A stretch of 64,000 nucleotides of DNA from Nostoc edaphicum CCNP1411. Lineage in GTDB: Bacteria > Cyanobacteriota > Cyanobacteriia > Cyanobacteriales > Nostocaceae. The stretch covers positions 4,216,001-4,280,000 of the forward strand of contig NZ_CP054698.1 in assembly GCF_014023275.1 (NCBI RefSeq), read 5' to 3'. Of this stretch, positions 1 to 9,682 are shown in pieces. How positions within the stretch are numbered: position 1 is the first letter of the stretch; each line of letters opens with the position of its first letter. Below the pieces are notes generated by a model. That model was not told the origin of the DNA and did no database searches. It was given only the letters and a program-made list of their open reading frames with translations. Both the position numbers and the translations under genes were made by a program.

Positions 1-1046
1 ATATTGCTGATGTGCTGCTAGCGATCGCTCGTCGTGTAAGTCAAAGTCTTGATAAAATTACTCTGGAGTCACCTAACAAATTTAATGAGTTGCTGCAAGG
101 TGCTTGGAAGGTCTTAAACTCCGAGGTGACAGCGGGAAAAGTTAAGCTTCCGGTGGTTGGTGATGTCGGTTTATCCGCAGATAAAGAAAAGTTGTCTCTG
201 TCTGTGGGCATTGGTGAAATCACCGCGAAGATGAAAAATGACCCAACACTGCGAGAAAAACTCAATCAGTATTTAGCACCGCAGAAAACGAAACTGCTGG
301 AAGCGATTAATCAAGAATTATTGGAACCTGCGATCGCTAAACTCAAACAGCAAGGTAAAAATGGTCTGGTGGTAATTGTCGATAATCTTGACCGCATAGA
401 TAATCGTGCCAAACCTTGGGGTCGTCCGCAGCAAGAATATTTATTTGTCGATCAGGGTGAGTTTTTGACGAAGCTGAATTGTCATCTCATCTACACCATG
501 CCCTTATCTTTGAAGTTTTCCAATGATTACGGAATGCTAACCCAGCGTTTCCCAGAAGATCCCAAGGTGTTACCAATGGTACCTGTACAATGGTCTGATG
601 GCAGTGTTCATACACAGGGAATGGCACTCATGCAGCAGATGGTACTAGCTAGAGCTTTTCCTGACTTGACACCAGAGGAGCGTTTAAGTAAAGTTACCGA
701 AATTTTTGATAGTGCTGCTAGCCTAGAACGCTTATGTAAAATGAGCGGTGGTCATGTGCGAGATGTGTTAAGGCTGCTGAATACCTGGATTATGGAAGAG
801 ATGAGTCTTCCCTTAACCCGTGAAACCTTAGAGCAAGTGATTCGTTCTCGGCGGAATGAAATTATGTTGCCGATTTCTGAGGTTGAGTGGCAATTGTTAC
901 GTCACGTCAAGGAAAGAAAAAAGGTGAGTGATGACCACGGATATCAAAAACTGATTCGCAGTCGGTTTGTGTTTGAATATCGGGATAGTGGCGAGTCTTG
1001 GTTTGATGTTAATCCGGTTTTGGCAGAAGCGAAGGAGTTGCAGTGA
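1..1046 (+). CDS. KAP-like P-loop ATPase, 5' end outside the window
   Basis: The reading frame is open to the first base of the window, so the N-terminus, including any Walker A motif, lies upstream. The first possible start in the window is a GTG at 12. The visible 344 residues contain a hydrophobic Walker B strand, VVIVDNLDRID, at about residues 120-130. After it comes an alpha-helical region with SGGHVRDVLRLL, as in the lid of AAA/KAP-type NTPases. The family role is likely signalling or conflict; the substrate is unknown. It is followed after 211 bp by a giant STAND protein on the same strand. Calling it KAP-like rather than another STAND ATPase is inference, because only the C-terminal part is visible. 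Confidence 0.6.
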   Translation, partial: IADVLLAIARRVSQSLDKITLESPNKFNELLQGAWKVLNSEVTAGKVKLPVVGDVGLSADKEKLSLSVGIGEITAKMKNDPTLREKLNQYLAPQKTKLLEAINQELLEPAIAKLKQQGKNGLVVIVDNLDRIDNRAKPWGRPQQEYLFVDQGEFLTKLNCHLIYTMPLSLKFSNDYGMLTQRFPEDPKVLPMVPVQWSDGSVHTQGMALMQQMVLARAFPDLTPEERLSKVTEIFDSAASLERLCKMSGGHVRDVLRLLNTWIMEEMSLPLTRETLEQVIRSRRNEIMLPISEVEWQLLRHVKERKKVSDDHGYQKLIRSRFVFEYRDSGESWFDVNPVLAEAKELQ

Positions 1047-1069
1047 AGTATCTTTCACTTACCCACTCA

Positions 1070-1196
1070 CCCGCCAGGGATTAAAATCCCAGGCTAATAG
1101 CTAAAGTCCTCTTAAGAGGACTAATAATTACTTCCAGTCTACTAGTCCACTGAAGTGGACTTCAGCTATTAGCCTTGCACTTAAGTGCAAGGCGGG
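1070..1196. repeat. Multi-arm inverted repeat (cloverleaf-like)
   Basis: Nested perfect stems are visible. CCCGCC (1070-1075) pairs with GGCGGG (1191-1196). GGCTAATAGCT (1092-1102) pairs with AGCTATTAGCC (1164-1174). Inside or beside these are an 18-nt palindrome at 1104-1121, an 8-bp hairpin at 1144-1161 and a 20-nt palindrome at 1173-1192. It fills the gap between two genes and could act as a transcript-processing or termination structure. The layout resembles the smaller element at 31327-31381, so I read it as a dispersed cyanobacterial repeat. Confidence 0.8.
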
Positions 1197-1257
1197 ATAT
1201 GTTGACTCAACGTCAAAACATATAGTCAAAATTCGCACCTGAAAAGCACATAAGCTT

Positions 1258-4200
1258 ATGACAGACTCGCAATCACCAGAAGATGATCGTGTAAGCAGCA
1301 ATCGCTCTCTGAAACAATTAGCTTGGGCGATCGAATCCTCTGTGGGACAGTTTAAGCTGATATTGGCACGGTGTAATTATGCTAGCTTGCGCGATCGCTT
1401 AATCTCCAAATTGCAGGAAATTTGTCAAGTTGAAATTCGTGTCTTGGCAGTGCAGCAATCTAACAGGACTCTTTATACTGCAATTCAGGAAGAATTCGGC
1501 GCAGAAATGCCAGCCTGTGTGATGGTTGTGGGTTTGGAATCAGTGCAGAATTTGTCTGTGATGTTAACTTCTGCAAATCAAGTGAGAGAGGAGTTTCGCA
1601 AGAATTTTGCTTTTCCCTTAGTGTTGTGGATTGACGATGAAATCTACAAGCAACTAATACAACTTGCGCCTGATTTGGAAAGTTGGGCAACTACGAGAGA
1701 TTTTGCCATATCAACACAAGAATTAGTAGATTTTATTATCGAAACAGCTAATCAATGGTTTAGTAATAACTTCAAATTTAGCGTAGATGTATATATCAAA
1801 CTGGAAAATGAGTTAGAAGCGGCGCAAAGAGAATTACTTAAAAAGCCAGATGTTTATAATTTAGAAATTGAAGCTAATTTAGAATCTTTGTTAGGTTTTA
1901 TCAAACAGATAAATAATCAAACAGATTCGGCGTTAGAGCATTATCACAAAGCTGATAAACTCTGGCAGCAAAGTCATAATTTAGAACGACAGGCAAAAGT
2001 CCCTGAGTTTTCACCTCATCCTCAAAACCTAACCCCCCAGCCCCCTTCCCTACAAGTTAAGGGGGAGAATTCAAAGCCTCTCTCCTTGCAGGAGAGAGGT
2101 TTGGAGAGAGGTTTTTCCGATTCCATGAAACGACAGGTAAAAATCCTTAGTGAGATTGGCTTTTGTTATTATTTAAAAGCTTTTAAACATCAAGATATCA
2201 ATCATCCAGATTGGCAAGCAACTTGGCATTATATTCAAGAGTATATAAATTTTATTAGCCGATTGAGAAGTCCAAATTTAATTGCTAATTCAGTAGTTAA
2301 ATTCGGTGATATCTTGCGAGACTTGCAAAAGTGGGAAACCTTGCAGAGTCTTTCCGAACAAGCTTTAGTAATCCATCAAAATAACAACCAGCTAAGAGAA
2401 TTAGCTAAAGATTACGGTTTTTTAGCTGAGGTAGCTTTGGCTCAAAAAAACTGGGTCAAAGCAAATCAGCTTGTTCAGCAAGCCTTAAAGATTTTTTCTA
2501 CGATTCCCAATCTGGAATCAGCAAATACATCAGGGATTTTATCTGATATTCCCGAAAGAGATTTAAAATCAAAAGATTTGAGTTTATATCAGTTTATTTT
2601 AGGCCGTTCTCAATACCAATTAAGTCAAACTCAACAGGCAACTCTCAGCTTAGAAACTGCTAGGAATGTAGGTAATCCCCTAGAAGATGTCAGACTTTAC
2701 TTGGATATTCTCAGATTTTTGCAGCAGCTTTACTTTGAGCAGAAAGAATATCTCAAAGCATACAAAATCAAACAGCAACAGCGTTCTATTGAACAGCAAT
2801 TTGGTTTGCGGGCTTTTATTGGTGCAGGTAGATTAGAAGCTACCAAACAGGCATTTGTCGAGACATTGCGCTCAAACTCTCCCCAAGGAAACATTGCCCC
2901 AGAAATTGCTGCATCTGGTCGCCTCTTGGATGTAGAACGTTTGATTGAACGCATGGGTCGCCCTGATTATAAGTTGATAGTAATTCATGGGCAATCGGGT
3001 GTCGGCAAAAGTTCCCTGGTGAATGCGGGATTAGTGCCAGCTTTAAAGAATAAAGCGATCGGTACTCAAGATTATTTGTCGGTAGTAATGCGTGTTTATA
3101 CCAACTGGGTGGAAGAGTTGGGGAATCTTTTGGGAAGAGATGAGGGGGATGTAGCTTTAGCTTCTCGCAGGGTGGAGGATGAGGGGGATGGGGGAGGATT
3201 AGAAGGTCAACATCGAGCCTCAGAAGGTCAACATCGAGCCTCAGAAGGTCAACATCGAGCCTCAGAAGGTCAACGTCGAGCCTCAGAAGGTCAACGTCGA
3301 GCTTCAGAAGGTCAACTTCGAGTCTCAGAACTCGGAACTCCGCAATATTTAATATCCAAACTCAAAGAAAACGAACAGCGCAACCTCCGCACGGTGTTAA
3401 TTTTTGATCAATTTGAGGAATTTTTCTTTGTTTACACCGAACCTCTACAAAGGAAGCAATTCTTTGAGTTTCTGGGAGAGTGTCTGAATGTTCTATCAGT
3501 GAAAGTAATCTTATCACTGCGGGTAGATTACATCCATTACTTGCTAGAGTGCAATGATTTGTCCAGTCTCAAGATTATTGGCAATGATATTCTCAGCAAT
3601 AATGTGCTTTACAAGTTGGGGAACTTCTCACCTGCTGATGCGAAGTCAATTATTCAGCGTTTAATTGAAAATACTAGTTTTCGCTTAGAACCTGCTTTAG
3701 TTGAACAAATGGTGCTGGATTTAGCCGGAGAATTGGGTGAAGTTCGTCCCATTGAGTTGCAGGTTGTGGGGGCACAACTGCAAACGGAGAATATTACAAC
3801 TTTGGCGGAATATCTGCAACGTGGCACTAAGGACGAATTGGTTAAGCGTTATTTGGATGAAGTTGTTAATGATTGTGGTGAAGAAAATCAGCAAACAGCA
3901 GACATATTAATGTATTTGCTGACGGATGAAAAAGGAACTCGCCCTTTGAAGACTCGCGCTGAGTTAGAACGCGATTTGATGCCTTATTTCTCTGAGATCC
4001 CCCCAACCCCCCTTAAAAAGGGGGGCTTTATTCTTTCTATCCCCTTTTTAAGGCGATCGCCGAAGGCGGGGGGATCAGAAGCTAGGGCGGAACAAGGTTC
4101 TGAAATTAGTAAATTAGATTTAGTGTTGGAGATTCTTGTCCAATCCGGCTTAGTGGTTTTGCTACCAGAAAACTTCGCCGACCGTTATCAACTGGTACAT

Positions 4201-6642
4201 GACTATATTGCCGCCTTTATCCGCCAGCAACAGGAACCGAAGTTAAAACAGGTGATGGCGGAACTGGAAAAAGAACGAGAACAAAGAAAACAAAGTGAAG
4301 TAAAACTTAATCGTGTTTTCAAACGCGCCCTTTTTGGTTCCATAACCGCAGGTTTAGGATTTGCTGTTTTAGCTGCGGCAACATTCCAGTGGGCAATAGA
4401 GGCAAATGTTAGTCAAATTAACGCCATCAATAATTCTTCTGAAGCCTTTGCTGTCTCTGGACAATATCCAGATGCTTTAATAACGGCCTTAAGGGCAAGT
4501 AGCAAACTCAAGCATACACTTTGGGCACAGCACAGAAGTGATATCTCAATGCTAACTGTGGCAACTTTACAGCAAGCGGTTTATTTAAAGCCAAACGAGA
4601 AGAAAGAAAATCGAGCGATCGAGGTGAATACTTTAGAAGGGCATAGCAGTTGGGTCAATAGCGTCGTCTTCAGCCCCGATGGACAACAGTTAGCTTCTGC
4701 TAGTGATGACAAAACCATCAAAATCTGGGATGTCAGCAGTGGCAAACTCCTCAAATCCCTGACTGGTCATAGTAGTAGGGTCATTAGCGTCGCCTACAGC
4801 CCCAATCGACAACAGTTAGCTTCTGCTAGTCTTGACAAAACCATCAAAATCTGGGACGTCAGCAGTGGTAAAATCCTCAAATCCCTGACTGGTCATAGCA
4901 GTGCGGTTATTAGCGTCGCTTACAGCCCCAATGGACAACAGTTAGCTTCTGCTAGTTGGGATAAGACCATCAAAATTTGGGATGTCAGCAGTGGTAAAAT
5001 CCTCAAATCTTTGACTGGTCATAGCAGTGCGGTAAATAGCGTTGCCTACAGCCCTAATGGTCAAGAGGTAGCTTCTGCTAGTGGTGACAAGACCATCAAA
5101 ATCTGGGATATCAACAGTGGTAAAATCCTTAAATCCCTGACTGGTCATAGCAATTCGGTCTATAGTGTCGCCTATAGCCCCAATGGACAACAGTTAGCTT
5201 CTGCTAGTGGTGACAAGACCATCAAAATCTGGGATATCAACAGTGGTAAACTCCGCCAATCCTTGAATGGTTATAGAAGTGTAGTCAAGAACATCGTCTA
5301 TAGCCCCAACGGACAAGATTTAGTTTCCGCTAGTCTTGACAAGACTATCAAAATCTGGGATGTCAGCAGTGCTAAAATCCTCAAATCCCTGACTGGTCAT
5401 GGCAGTTGGGTCAATAGCGTCGCCTATAGCCCCAATGGACAACAGTTAGCTTCTGCTAGTGGTGACAAGACCATCAAAATCTGGGATGTTAGCAGTGGTA
5501 AAATCCTCAAATCCCTCTCTGGTCATAGTAATTGGGTTATTAGTGTCGCCTACAGCCCCAATAAACAAGAGTTAGCATCTGCTAGTAGTGACAAGACCAT
5601 CAAAATCTGGGATGCCAACAGTGGTCAACTCCGCCAATCGCTGATTGGTCATAGCAGTAATGTATATAGCGTCGCCTATAGTCCCAATGGACAACAGTTA
5701 GCTTCTGCTAGTGCTGACAACACTATCAAAATCTGGGATGTCAGCAATGGTCAACTCCTTAAATCCCTAACTGGTCATAATAGTACAGTTTATAGCGTTG
5801 CCTACAGCCCCACTGGACAACAGTTAGCTTCCGCTAGTGAAGACAAGACTATCAAAATCTGGGATGCCAAAAGTGGTCAACTCCTCAAATCCCTGACTGA
5901 TCATACCAGTGCGGTAAATAATATCGCTTACAGCCCTAATGGACACCAGTTAGCTTCCGTTAGTCGTGACAATACCATCAAAATCTGGGATGTCAGCAAT
6001 GGTCAACTCCTTAAATCCCTAACTGGTCATAATAGTACAGTTTATAGCGTTGCCTACAGCCCCGCTGGACAACAGTTAGCTTCCGCTAGTGAAGACAACA
6101 TTATCAAAATCTGGGATATCAACAGTGGTGAACTCCTCAAATCCTTGACTGGTCATAGCAGTGGGGTCAGAAGTATTGCCTACAGCCCCAATGGACAACA
6201 GTTAGCTTCCGCTAGTTATGACAAGACGATCAAAATCTGGGATGTCAGCAGTGGTAAACTACTCAAAACCCTGACTGGTCATAGGAGTGAGGTTTTTAGC
6301 GTCGGCTACAGCCCCAATGGAAAACAGTTAGTTTCTGGTGGTTATGACAAAACGATAATTTTATGGGATTTGGATTTCGATAATTTATTACTCAGTGGTT
6401 GCAATTTGCTGAATAATTACCTCATTGCCCATCCAGAAGTGTTAGAAGAGTTGCAAACATGCCAAACTCAATCTCGTTTGACGCAAGGTGCAACAGTGTT
6501 AGTCATCCAAGGTGAAAAGTTAGCGCGAAATAATGATATTAATGGCGCTGTTGAAAAGTTTGGCAAAGCACAGCAGTGGGATAATAAATTAAAGTTTGAT
6601 TCCCAGGCGAGAGCGAAAGAGTTAGCAAATCAAGCTAAGTAA
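1258..6642 (+). CDS. Giant TPR / STAND NTPase / WD40 protein
   Basis: The protein has 1794 residues. After an N-terminal domain (about 1-180) comes a helical TPR-like region (about 185-545). A STAND-type NTPase follows, with Walker A GQSGVGKSS at 578 and Walker B VLIFDQFEEFF at about 713. One membrane segment lies at about 1023-1046. Fourteen 42-residue WD40 repeats (1126 to about 1713) equal two seven-bladed propellers. Such proteins are sensor-switches that oligomerise on ligand binding; in cyanobacteria most are uncharacterised. The ATG at 1258 follows an A-rich leader. Three low-complexity inserts (about 257-288, 649-690, 914-945) are translations of dispersed DNA repeats. The same-strand neighbours, a P-loop ATPase and a nuclease-like protein, suggest a shared conflict-type function, which is inference. 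Confidence 0.85.
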   Translation: MTDSQSPEDDRVSSNRSLKQLAWAIESSVGQFKLILARCNYASLRDRLISKLQEICQVEIRVLAVQQSNRTLYTAIQEEFGAEMPACVMVVGLESVQNLSVMLTSANQVREEFRKNFAFPLVLWIDDEIYKQLIQLAPDLESWATTRDFAISTQELVDFIIETANQWFSNNFKFSVDVYIKLENELEAAQRELLKKPDVYNLEIEANLESLLGFIKQINNQTDSALEHYHKADKLWQQSHNLERQAKVPEFSPHPQNLTPQPPSLQVKGENSKPLSLQERGLERGFSDSMKRQVKILSEIGFCYYLKAFKHQDINHPDWQATWHYIQEYINFISRLRSPNLIANSVVKFGDILRDLQKWETLQSLSEQALVIHQNNNQLRELAKDYGFLAEVALAQKNWVKANQLVQQALKIFSTIPNLESANTSGILSDIPERDLKSKDLSLYQFILGRSQYQLSQTQQATLSLETARNVGNPLEDVRLYLDILRFLQQLYFEQKEYLKAYKIKQQQRSIEQQFGLRAFIGAGRLEATKQAFVETLRSNSPQGNIAPEIAASGRLLDVERLIERMGRPDYKLIVIHGQSGVGKSSLVNAGLVPALKNKAIGTQDYLSVVMRVYTNWVEELGNLLGRDEGDVALASRRVEDEGDGGGLEGQHRASEGQHRASEGQHRASEGQRRASEGQRRASEGQLRVSELGTPQYLISKLKENEQRNLRTVLIFDQFEEFFFVYTEPLQRKQFFEFLGECLNVLSVKVILSLRVDYIHYLLECNDLSSLKIIGNDILSNNVLYKLGNFSPADAKSIIQRLIENTSFRLEPALVEQMVLDLAGELGEVRPIELQVVGAQLQTENITTLAEYLQRGTKDELVKRYLDEVVNDCGEENQQTADILMYLLTDEKGTRPLKTRAELERDLMPYFSEIPPTPLKKGGFILSIPFLRRSPKAGGSEARAEQGSEISKLDLVLEILVQSGLVVLLPENFADRYQLVHDYIAAFIRQQQEPKLKQVMAELEKEREQRKQSEVKLNRVFKRALFGSITAGLGFAVLAAATFQWAIEANVSQINAINNSSEAFAVSGQYPDALITALRASSKLKHTLWAQHRSDISMLTVATLQQAVYLKPNEKKENRAIEVNTLEGHSSWVNSVVFSPDGQQLASASDDKTIKIWDVSSGKLLKSLTGHSSRVISVAYSPNRQQLASASLDKTIKIWDVSSGKILKSLTGHSSAVISVAYSPNGQQLASASWDKTIKIWDVSSGKILKSLTGHSSAVNSVAYSPNGQEVASASGDKTIKIWDINSGKILKSLTGHSNSVYSVAYSPNGQQLASASGDKTIKIWDINSGKLRQSLNGYRSVVKNIVYSPNGQDLVSASLDKTIKIWDVSSAKILKSLTGHGSWVNSVAYSPNGQQLASASGDKTIKIWDVSSGKILKSLSGHSNWVISVAYSPNKQELASASSDKTIKIWDANSGQLRQSLIGHSSNVYSVAYSPNGQQLASASADNTIKIWDVSNGQLLKSLTGHNSTVYSVAYSPTGQQLASASEDKTIKIWDAKSGQLLKSLTDHTSAVNNIAYSPNGHQLASVSRDNTIKIWDVSNGQLLKSLTGHNSTVYSVAYSPAGQQLASASEDNIIKIWDINSGELLKSLTGHSSGVRSIAYSPNGQQLASASYDKTIKIWDVSSGKLLKTLTGHRSEVFSVGYSPNGKQLVSGGYDKTIILWDLDFDNLLLSGCNLLNNYLIAHPEVLEELQTCQTQSRLTQGATVLVIQGEKLARNNDINGAVEKFGKAQQWDNKLKFDSQARAKELANQAK
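3202..3327 (+). repeat. In-frame 21-bp minisatellite, six copies
   Basis: The unit GAAGGTCAACATCGAGCCTC(A) is repeated six times head to tail with few changes and encodes the heptapeptide EGQHRAS. It sits between Walker A and Walker B of the STAND domain, presumably in a surface loop. Because the unit is 21 bp, copy-number change keeps the frame. Confidence 0.95.
4633..6396 (+). repeat. Fourteen near-identical 126-bp WD40-coding repeats
   Basis: Each unit encodes 42 residues of the form LTGHSSxVxSVAYSPNGQQL followed by ASASxDKTIKIWDxxSGKxLKS. Units are highly similar at DNA level, especially the stretches coding SPNGQQLASAS and TIKIWD. This indicates recent duplication or gene conversion. 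The exposed positions (after GHSS, and before DKT) are the ones that vary. Confidence 0.95.
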
Positions 6643-6732
6643 GACCTAACCCCCAGCCCCTTCCCTGCTAGCGTTGGGGAGTAAGATTCAAAGCCTTTCT
6701 CCTCTTAAGAGAGAGGTTTGAAGAGAGGTTAA
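6643..6732. repeat. Dispersed pyrimidine/purine repeat, also found inside the upstream gene
   Basis: It begins ctaacccccagcccctt and ends with two copies of agagaggtt. The same unit occurs within the STAND coding sequence at about 2028-2117, where it is translated. The agag/ctct arms can pair into hairpins, so this copy may also serve as a terminator. Confidence 0.7.
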
Positions 6733-6782
6733 AAGTGTTGCTTCCATTCGAGAACTGCTATAAATAATCACAAGGTGGAAGG

Positions 6783-7397
6783 ATGGCATACAGCGATTTT
6801 AGTCTCGCTAAGGTGAAAAAGAGTTTTGATTTAACACTCGATGAAACTCGGAATTTATTTGTTGATACAAAACCTGTTACACCATCAGAAACACTCAGAA
6901 CGATTTTAATAGATTACATTCCTTTAGCAACTGCAATTTCAACCGAAAAAGCAAGGTCAGAGTTTTTAATTGCACCAATCCTCGCAGAAGTCAGACGATT
7001 ATTAAATAATAAAATATCACTGTTCTCTGGAAATGAATTTAATGTTGATGCAACTCAAGGCTTACAAGGCTTTTGCGATTACATCATCAGCAATTCCCAA
7101 GAACAATTATTTCTTTCTGCTCCGGTAATGTTTATTTTTGAAGCGAAAAAAGAAGATATTATCGGCGGTCTGGGTCAATGTGTAGCGGCAATGATTGCAG
7201 CGCAACTGTTCAATCAAAATCAAGGCAATGAAGTTGGGCGAATTTACGGCTCGGTTACTAGTGGAACTAACTGGAAGTTTTTATTTTTAGAAGAGACGAC
7301 TGTTTATATAGATTCGACTGAATACTATATTAAAGAAGTTGATAAACTTTTAGGTATTTTATTGCAACCTTTTCAGCCTGTTTTAACTGCTGTTTAA
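6783..7397 (+). CDS. PD-(D/E)XK-like putative nuclease
   Basis: The protein has 204 residues and matches no enzyme I can name. It carries the spacing of a PD-(D/E)XK fold: E60 in a helix (ARSEFLIAPIL), D99 (GFCDYII), E120-x-K122 in a hydrophobic strand (MFIFEAKKED), and Q132 in the following helix (GLGQCVAAM). This fits a nuclease or a nuclease-derived domain. The start is an ATG at 6783, with GGTGGAAGG just upstream as ribosome site. It follows the STAND gene by 140 bp on the same strand and could be an effector partner. The fold assignment comes from motif reading only. Confidence 0.55.
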   Translation: MAYSDFSLAKVKKSFDLTLDETRNLFVDTKPVTPSETLRTILIDYIPLATAISTEKARSEFLIAPILAEVRRLLNNKISLFSGNEFNVDATQGLQGFCDYIISNSQEQLFLSAPVMFIFEAKKEDIIGGLGQCVAAMIAAQLFNQNQGNEVGRIYGSVTSGTNWKFLFLEETTVYIDSTEYYIKEVDKLLGILLQPFQPVLTAV

Positions 7398-7507
7398 ATA
7401 TATTGCAGGTGCTAATGTAACTTACCTGGTCAAGTTTTAAAATTTGCTAAAAAATAAGATAAGTTAAACAACTCGTTTACCATTCAGTATCTAGGCATAA
7501 ATAAATT

Positions 7508-9074
7508 CTGGAGTTTAGACTAAATACGAGCAAACGGAAGATAACACCAACAGACTTACGGAGCTAAAAAATCACACTACAAATAAAGAACAGAAACCTC
7601 TCGAAAAAGAAAAAGTGGTCAGTCATGTTGAACTAACCACTTTTTGGTCAATGCTGAAAAGAGGAAATATCTTACAGCTTGACCATGACATTAGATAAGC
7701 TTAAACAATTCCGCACAGGAATATACACCATCCTGGGCAAAGCCAAAGATGCTTTATTTGACCTGATGGATGCAGTGTTGGTAACACGTAGTGTTTATTC
7801 ATTTGCAGAATTATCGGTAAGTCCAGTATTTAGAAGAAAGTGGTCTAGTACCTATGAAGCAATACAAGACGGTGAGCCACCCAGAACAGAATTAATGAAG
7901 TTGTATATAAAACAACAGTCAGTTAGAGAACAAATAGTCTTAGCAGGAGATCATACAGCTTGGGCAAGACCTGATGCGCGCACACTTCGAGAACGAACTT
8001 TTGAGCATCAAGCCCATCCAATGTCAGGGGCAAAACCAGTAACAATAGGACAAGGTTACAGCACCATAGCAATAATTCCAGAAACAGAAGGCAGTTGGGC
8101 ATTACCGTTATTACATGAACGGATTACAAGTTTTGAAAACCCGATTCAAAAAGCTGCGGCACAACTAAAACTTGTTTGTGAAAATTTGCCAACACGTCCG
8201 ATTAGCTTGTGGGATGCGGAATATGGCTGTGCAAGTTTTGTCAAACAAACTGCCGACATTGCCGCAGATAAATTAATGCGCGTGCGTTCTAATCGACTAC
8301 TCTATGGTGCGCCGCCAGTTTATCGAGGTCATGGTCGTCCGAGGATTCATGGTGATAAGTTCAAGGTGAACGACTCAACTACATGGTGGACACCCGACCA
8401 AAGTTTAGAGATTAATGATTCCAAAATGGGGCAGATGTGCATCCGTCTGTGGTGTAATCTGCATTTTCAACAGTCTGCTAAACACTCAATGAATCTGATT
8501 CAAATCCAGCGAACTGATGAATTGGGGGAGGCGAAGACAAAACCTTTATGGTTAGTGTGGGTTGGAGTTGAAATGCCGGCTTTATCACAATTATGGCGAC
8601 TTTACTTTCGCCGATTTGCGATTGACCATTGGTATAGATTTGCCAAGCAACGACTACATTGGACGCTTCCAAATCTCAGCACTCCTGAACAGTGTGAGCG
8701 ATGGAGTGATCTTTTACCTCTGATGACTTGGCAATTATGGTTAGCACGCGATTTTGTCACCGACAACCCTTTACCCTGGCAAAAACCAAAACCCAAGCTG
8801 AGTCCCGGACGAGTAGCTCAAGCGATGGGAGAAATTTTCGCGGCAATTGGGACACCTGCTGTTCCTCCTAAACCTCGTGGAAAATCCCCTGGATGGACAG
8901 AAGGTCAAACTCGCACTCGTAGAATTCGTTATCCAACTGTCAAAAAAAGCACTGCAAAACAAAAAAAACAAGTGCCACAATCTGCTTAATTCTTTGATTT
9001 TTCAATTTTGGGGTGTAATGCTTGTGACTCAGTTATCCTGAGTTACTTTGTCATGCGTTTAGTCTAAACTCCAG
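7508..9074 (+). mobile_element. Complete insertion sequence with 17-bp inverted ends (IS701-like)
   Basis: The left end ctggagtttagactaaa (7508-7524) is the exact reverse complement of the right end at 9058-9074. The 1567-bp element carries one transposase gene. It abuts, without spacer, an inverted partial copy of itself (9075-9859). No target-site duplication can be read, because the left flank is unrelated to the partial copy. Confidence 0.88.
7685..8989 (+). CDS. Transposase, IS701-like DDE family
   Basis: About 434 residues from the ATG at 7685; a TTG two codons earlier is possible. An RNase H-like core is suggested by D91 (LAGDHTAW, counted from the TTG), D179 (SLWDAEYGC) and the late motif FAIDHWYRFAKQRL, where the usual third acidic residue appears as Asp. 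The C-terminus is basic (KKSTAKQKKQ), consistent with DNA binding. Length and motifs fit IS701-related transposases of cyanobacteria. The gene is intact inside an element with perfect ends, so the copy may be active. Confidence 0.85.
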   Translation: MTLDKLKQFRTGIYTILGKAKDALFDLMDAVLVTRSVYSFAELSVSPVFRRKWSSTYEAIQDGEPPRTELMKLYIKQQSVREQIVLAGDHTAWARPDARTLRERTFEHQAHPMSGAKPVTIGQGYSTIAIIPETEGSWALPLLHERITSFENPIQKAAAQLKLVCENLPTRPISLWDAEYGCASFVKQTADIAADKLMRVRSNRLLYGAPPVYRGHGRPRIHGDKFKVNDSTTWWTPDQSLEINDSKMGQMCIRLWCNLHFQQSAKHSMNLIQIQRTDELGEAKTKPLWLVWVGVEMPALSQLWRLYFRRFAIDHWYRFAKQRLHWTLPNLSTPEQCERWSDLLPLMTWQLWLARDFVTDNPLPWQKPKPKLSPGRVAQAMGEIFAAIGTPAVPPKPRGKSPGWTEGQTRTRRIRYPTVKKSTAKQKKQVPQSA

Positions 9075-9682
9075 TTAGAACGCACGCGCATTAATTTATC
9101 TGCGGCAATGTCGGCAGTTTGTTTGACAAAACTTGCACAGCCATATTCCGCATCCCACAAGCTAATCGGACGTGTTGGCAAATTTTCACAAACAAGTTTT
9201 AGTTGTGCCGCAGCTTTTTGAATCGGGTTTTCAAAACTTGTAATCCGTTCATGTAATAACGGTAATGCCCAACTGCCTTCTGTTTCTGGAATTATTGCTA
9301 TGGTGCTGTAACCTTGTCCTATTGTTACTGGTTTTGCCCCTGACATTGGATGGGCTTGATGCTCAAAAGTTCGTTCTCGAAGTGTGCGCGCATCAGGTCT
9401 TGCCCAAGCTGTATGATCTCCTGCTAAGACTATTTGTTCTCTAACTGACTGTTGTTTTATATACAACTTCATTAATTCTGTTCTGGGTGGCTCACCGTCT
9501 TGTATTGCTTCATAGGTACTAGACCACTTTCTTCTAAATACTGGACTTACCGATAATTCTGCAAATGAATAAACACTACGTGTTACCAACACTGCATCCA
9601 TCAGGTCAAATAAAGCATCTTTGGCTTTGCCCAGGATGGTGTATATTCCTGTGCGGAATTGTTTAAGCTTATCTAATGTCAT
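9075..9682 (-). pseudogene. Truncated IS701-like transposase
   Basis: The first 200 or so residues match the intact transposase at 7685-8989. The frame then runs into the terminal repeat of the neighbouring element and stops within it. D91 and D179 are kept, but the C-terminal catalytic region is gone, so it should be inactive. Confidence 0.9.

Noticed and set aside
4942..5190. Minus-strand frame within the WD40 repeats
   Set aside because: It exists only because the repeated units lack stops in this frame; it repeats with the same period.
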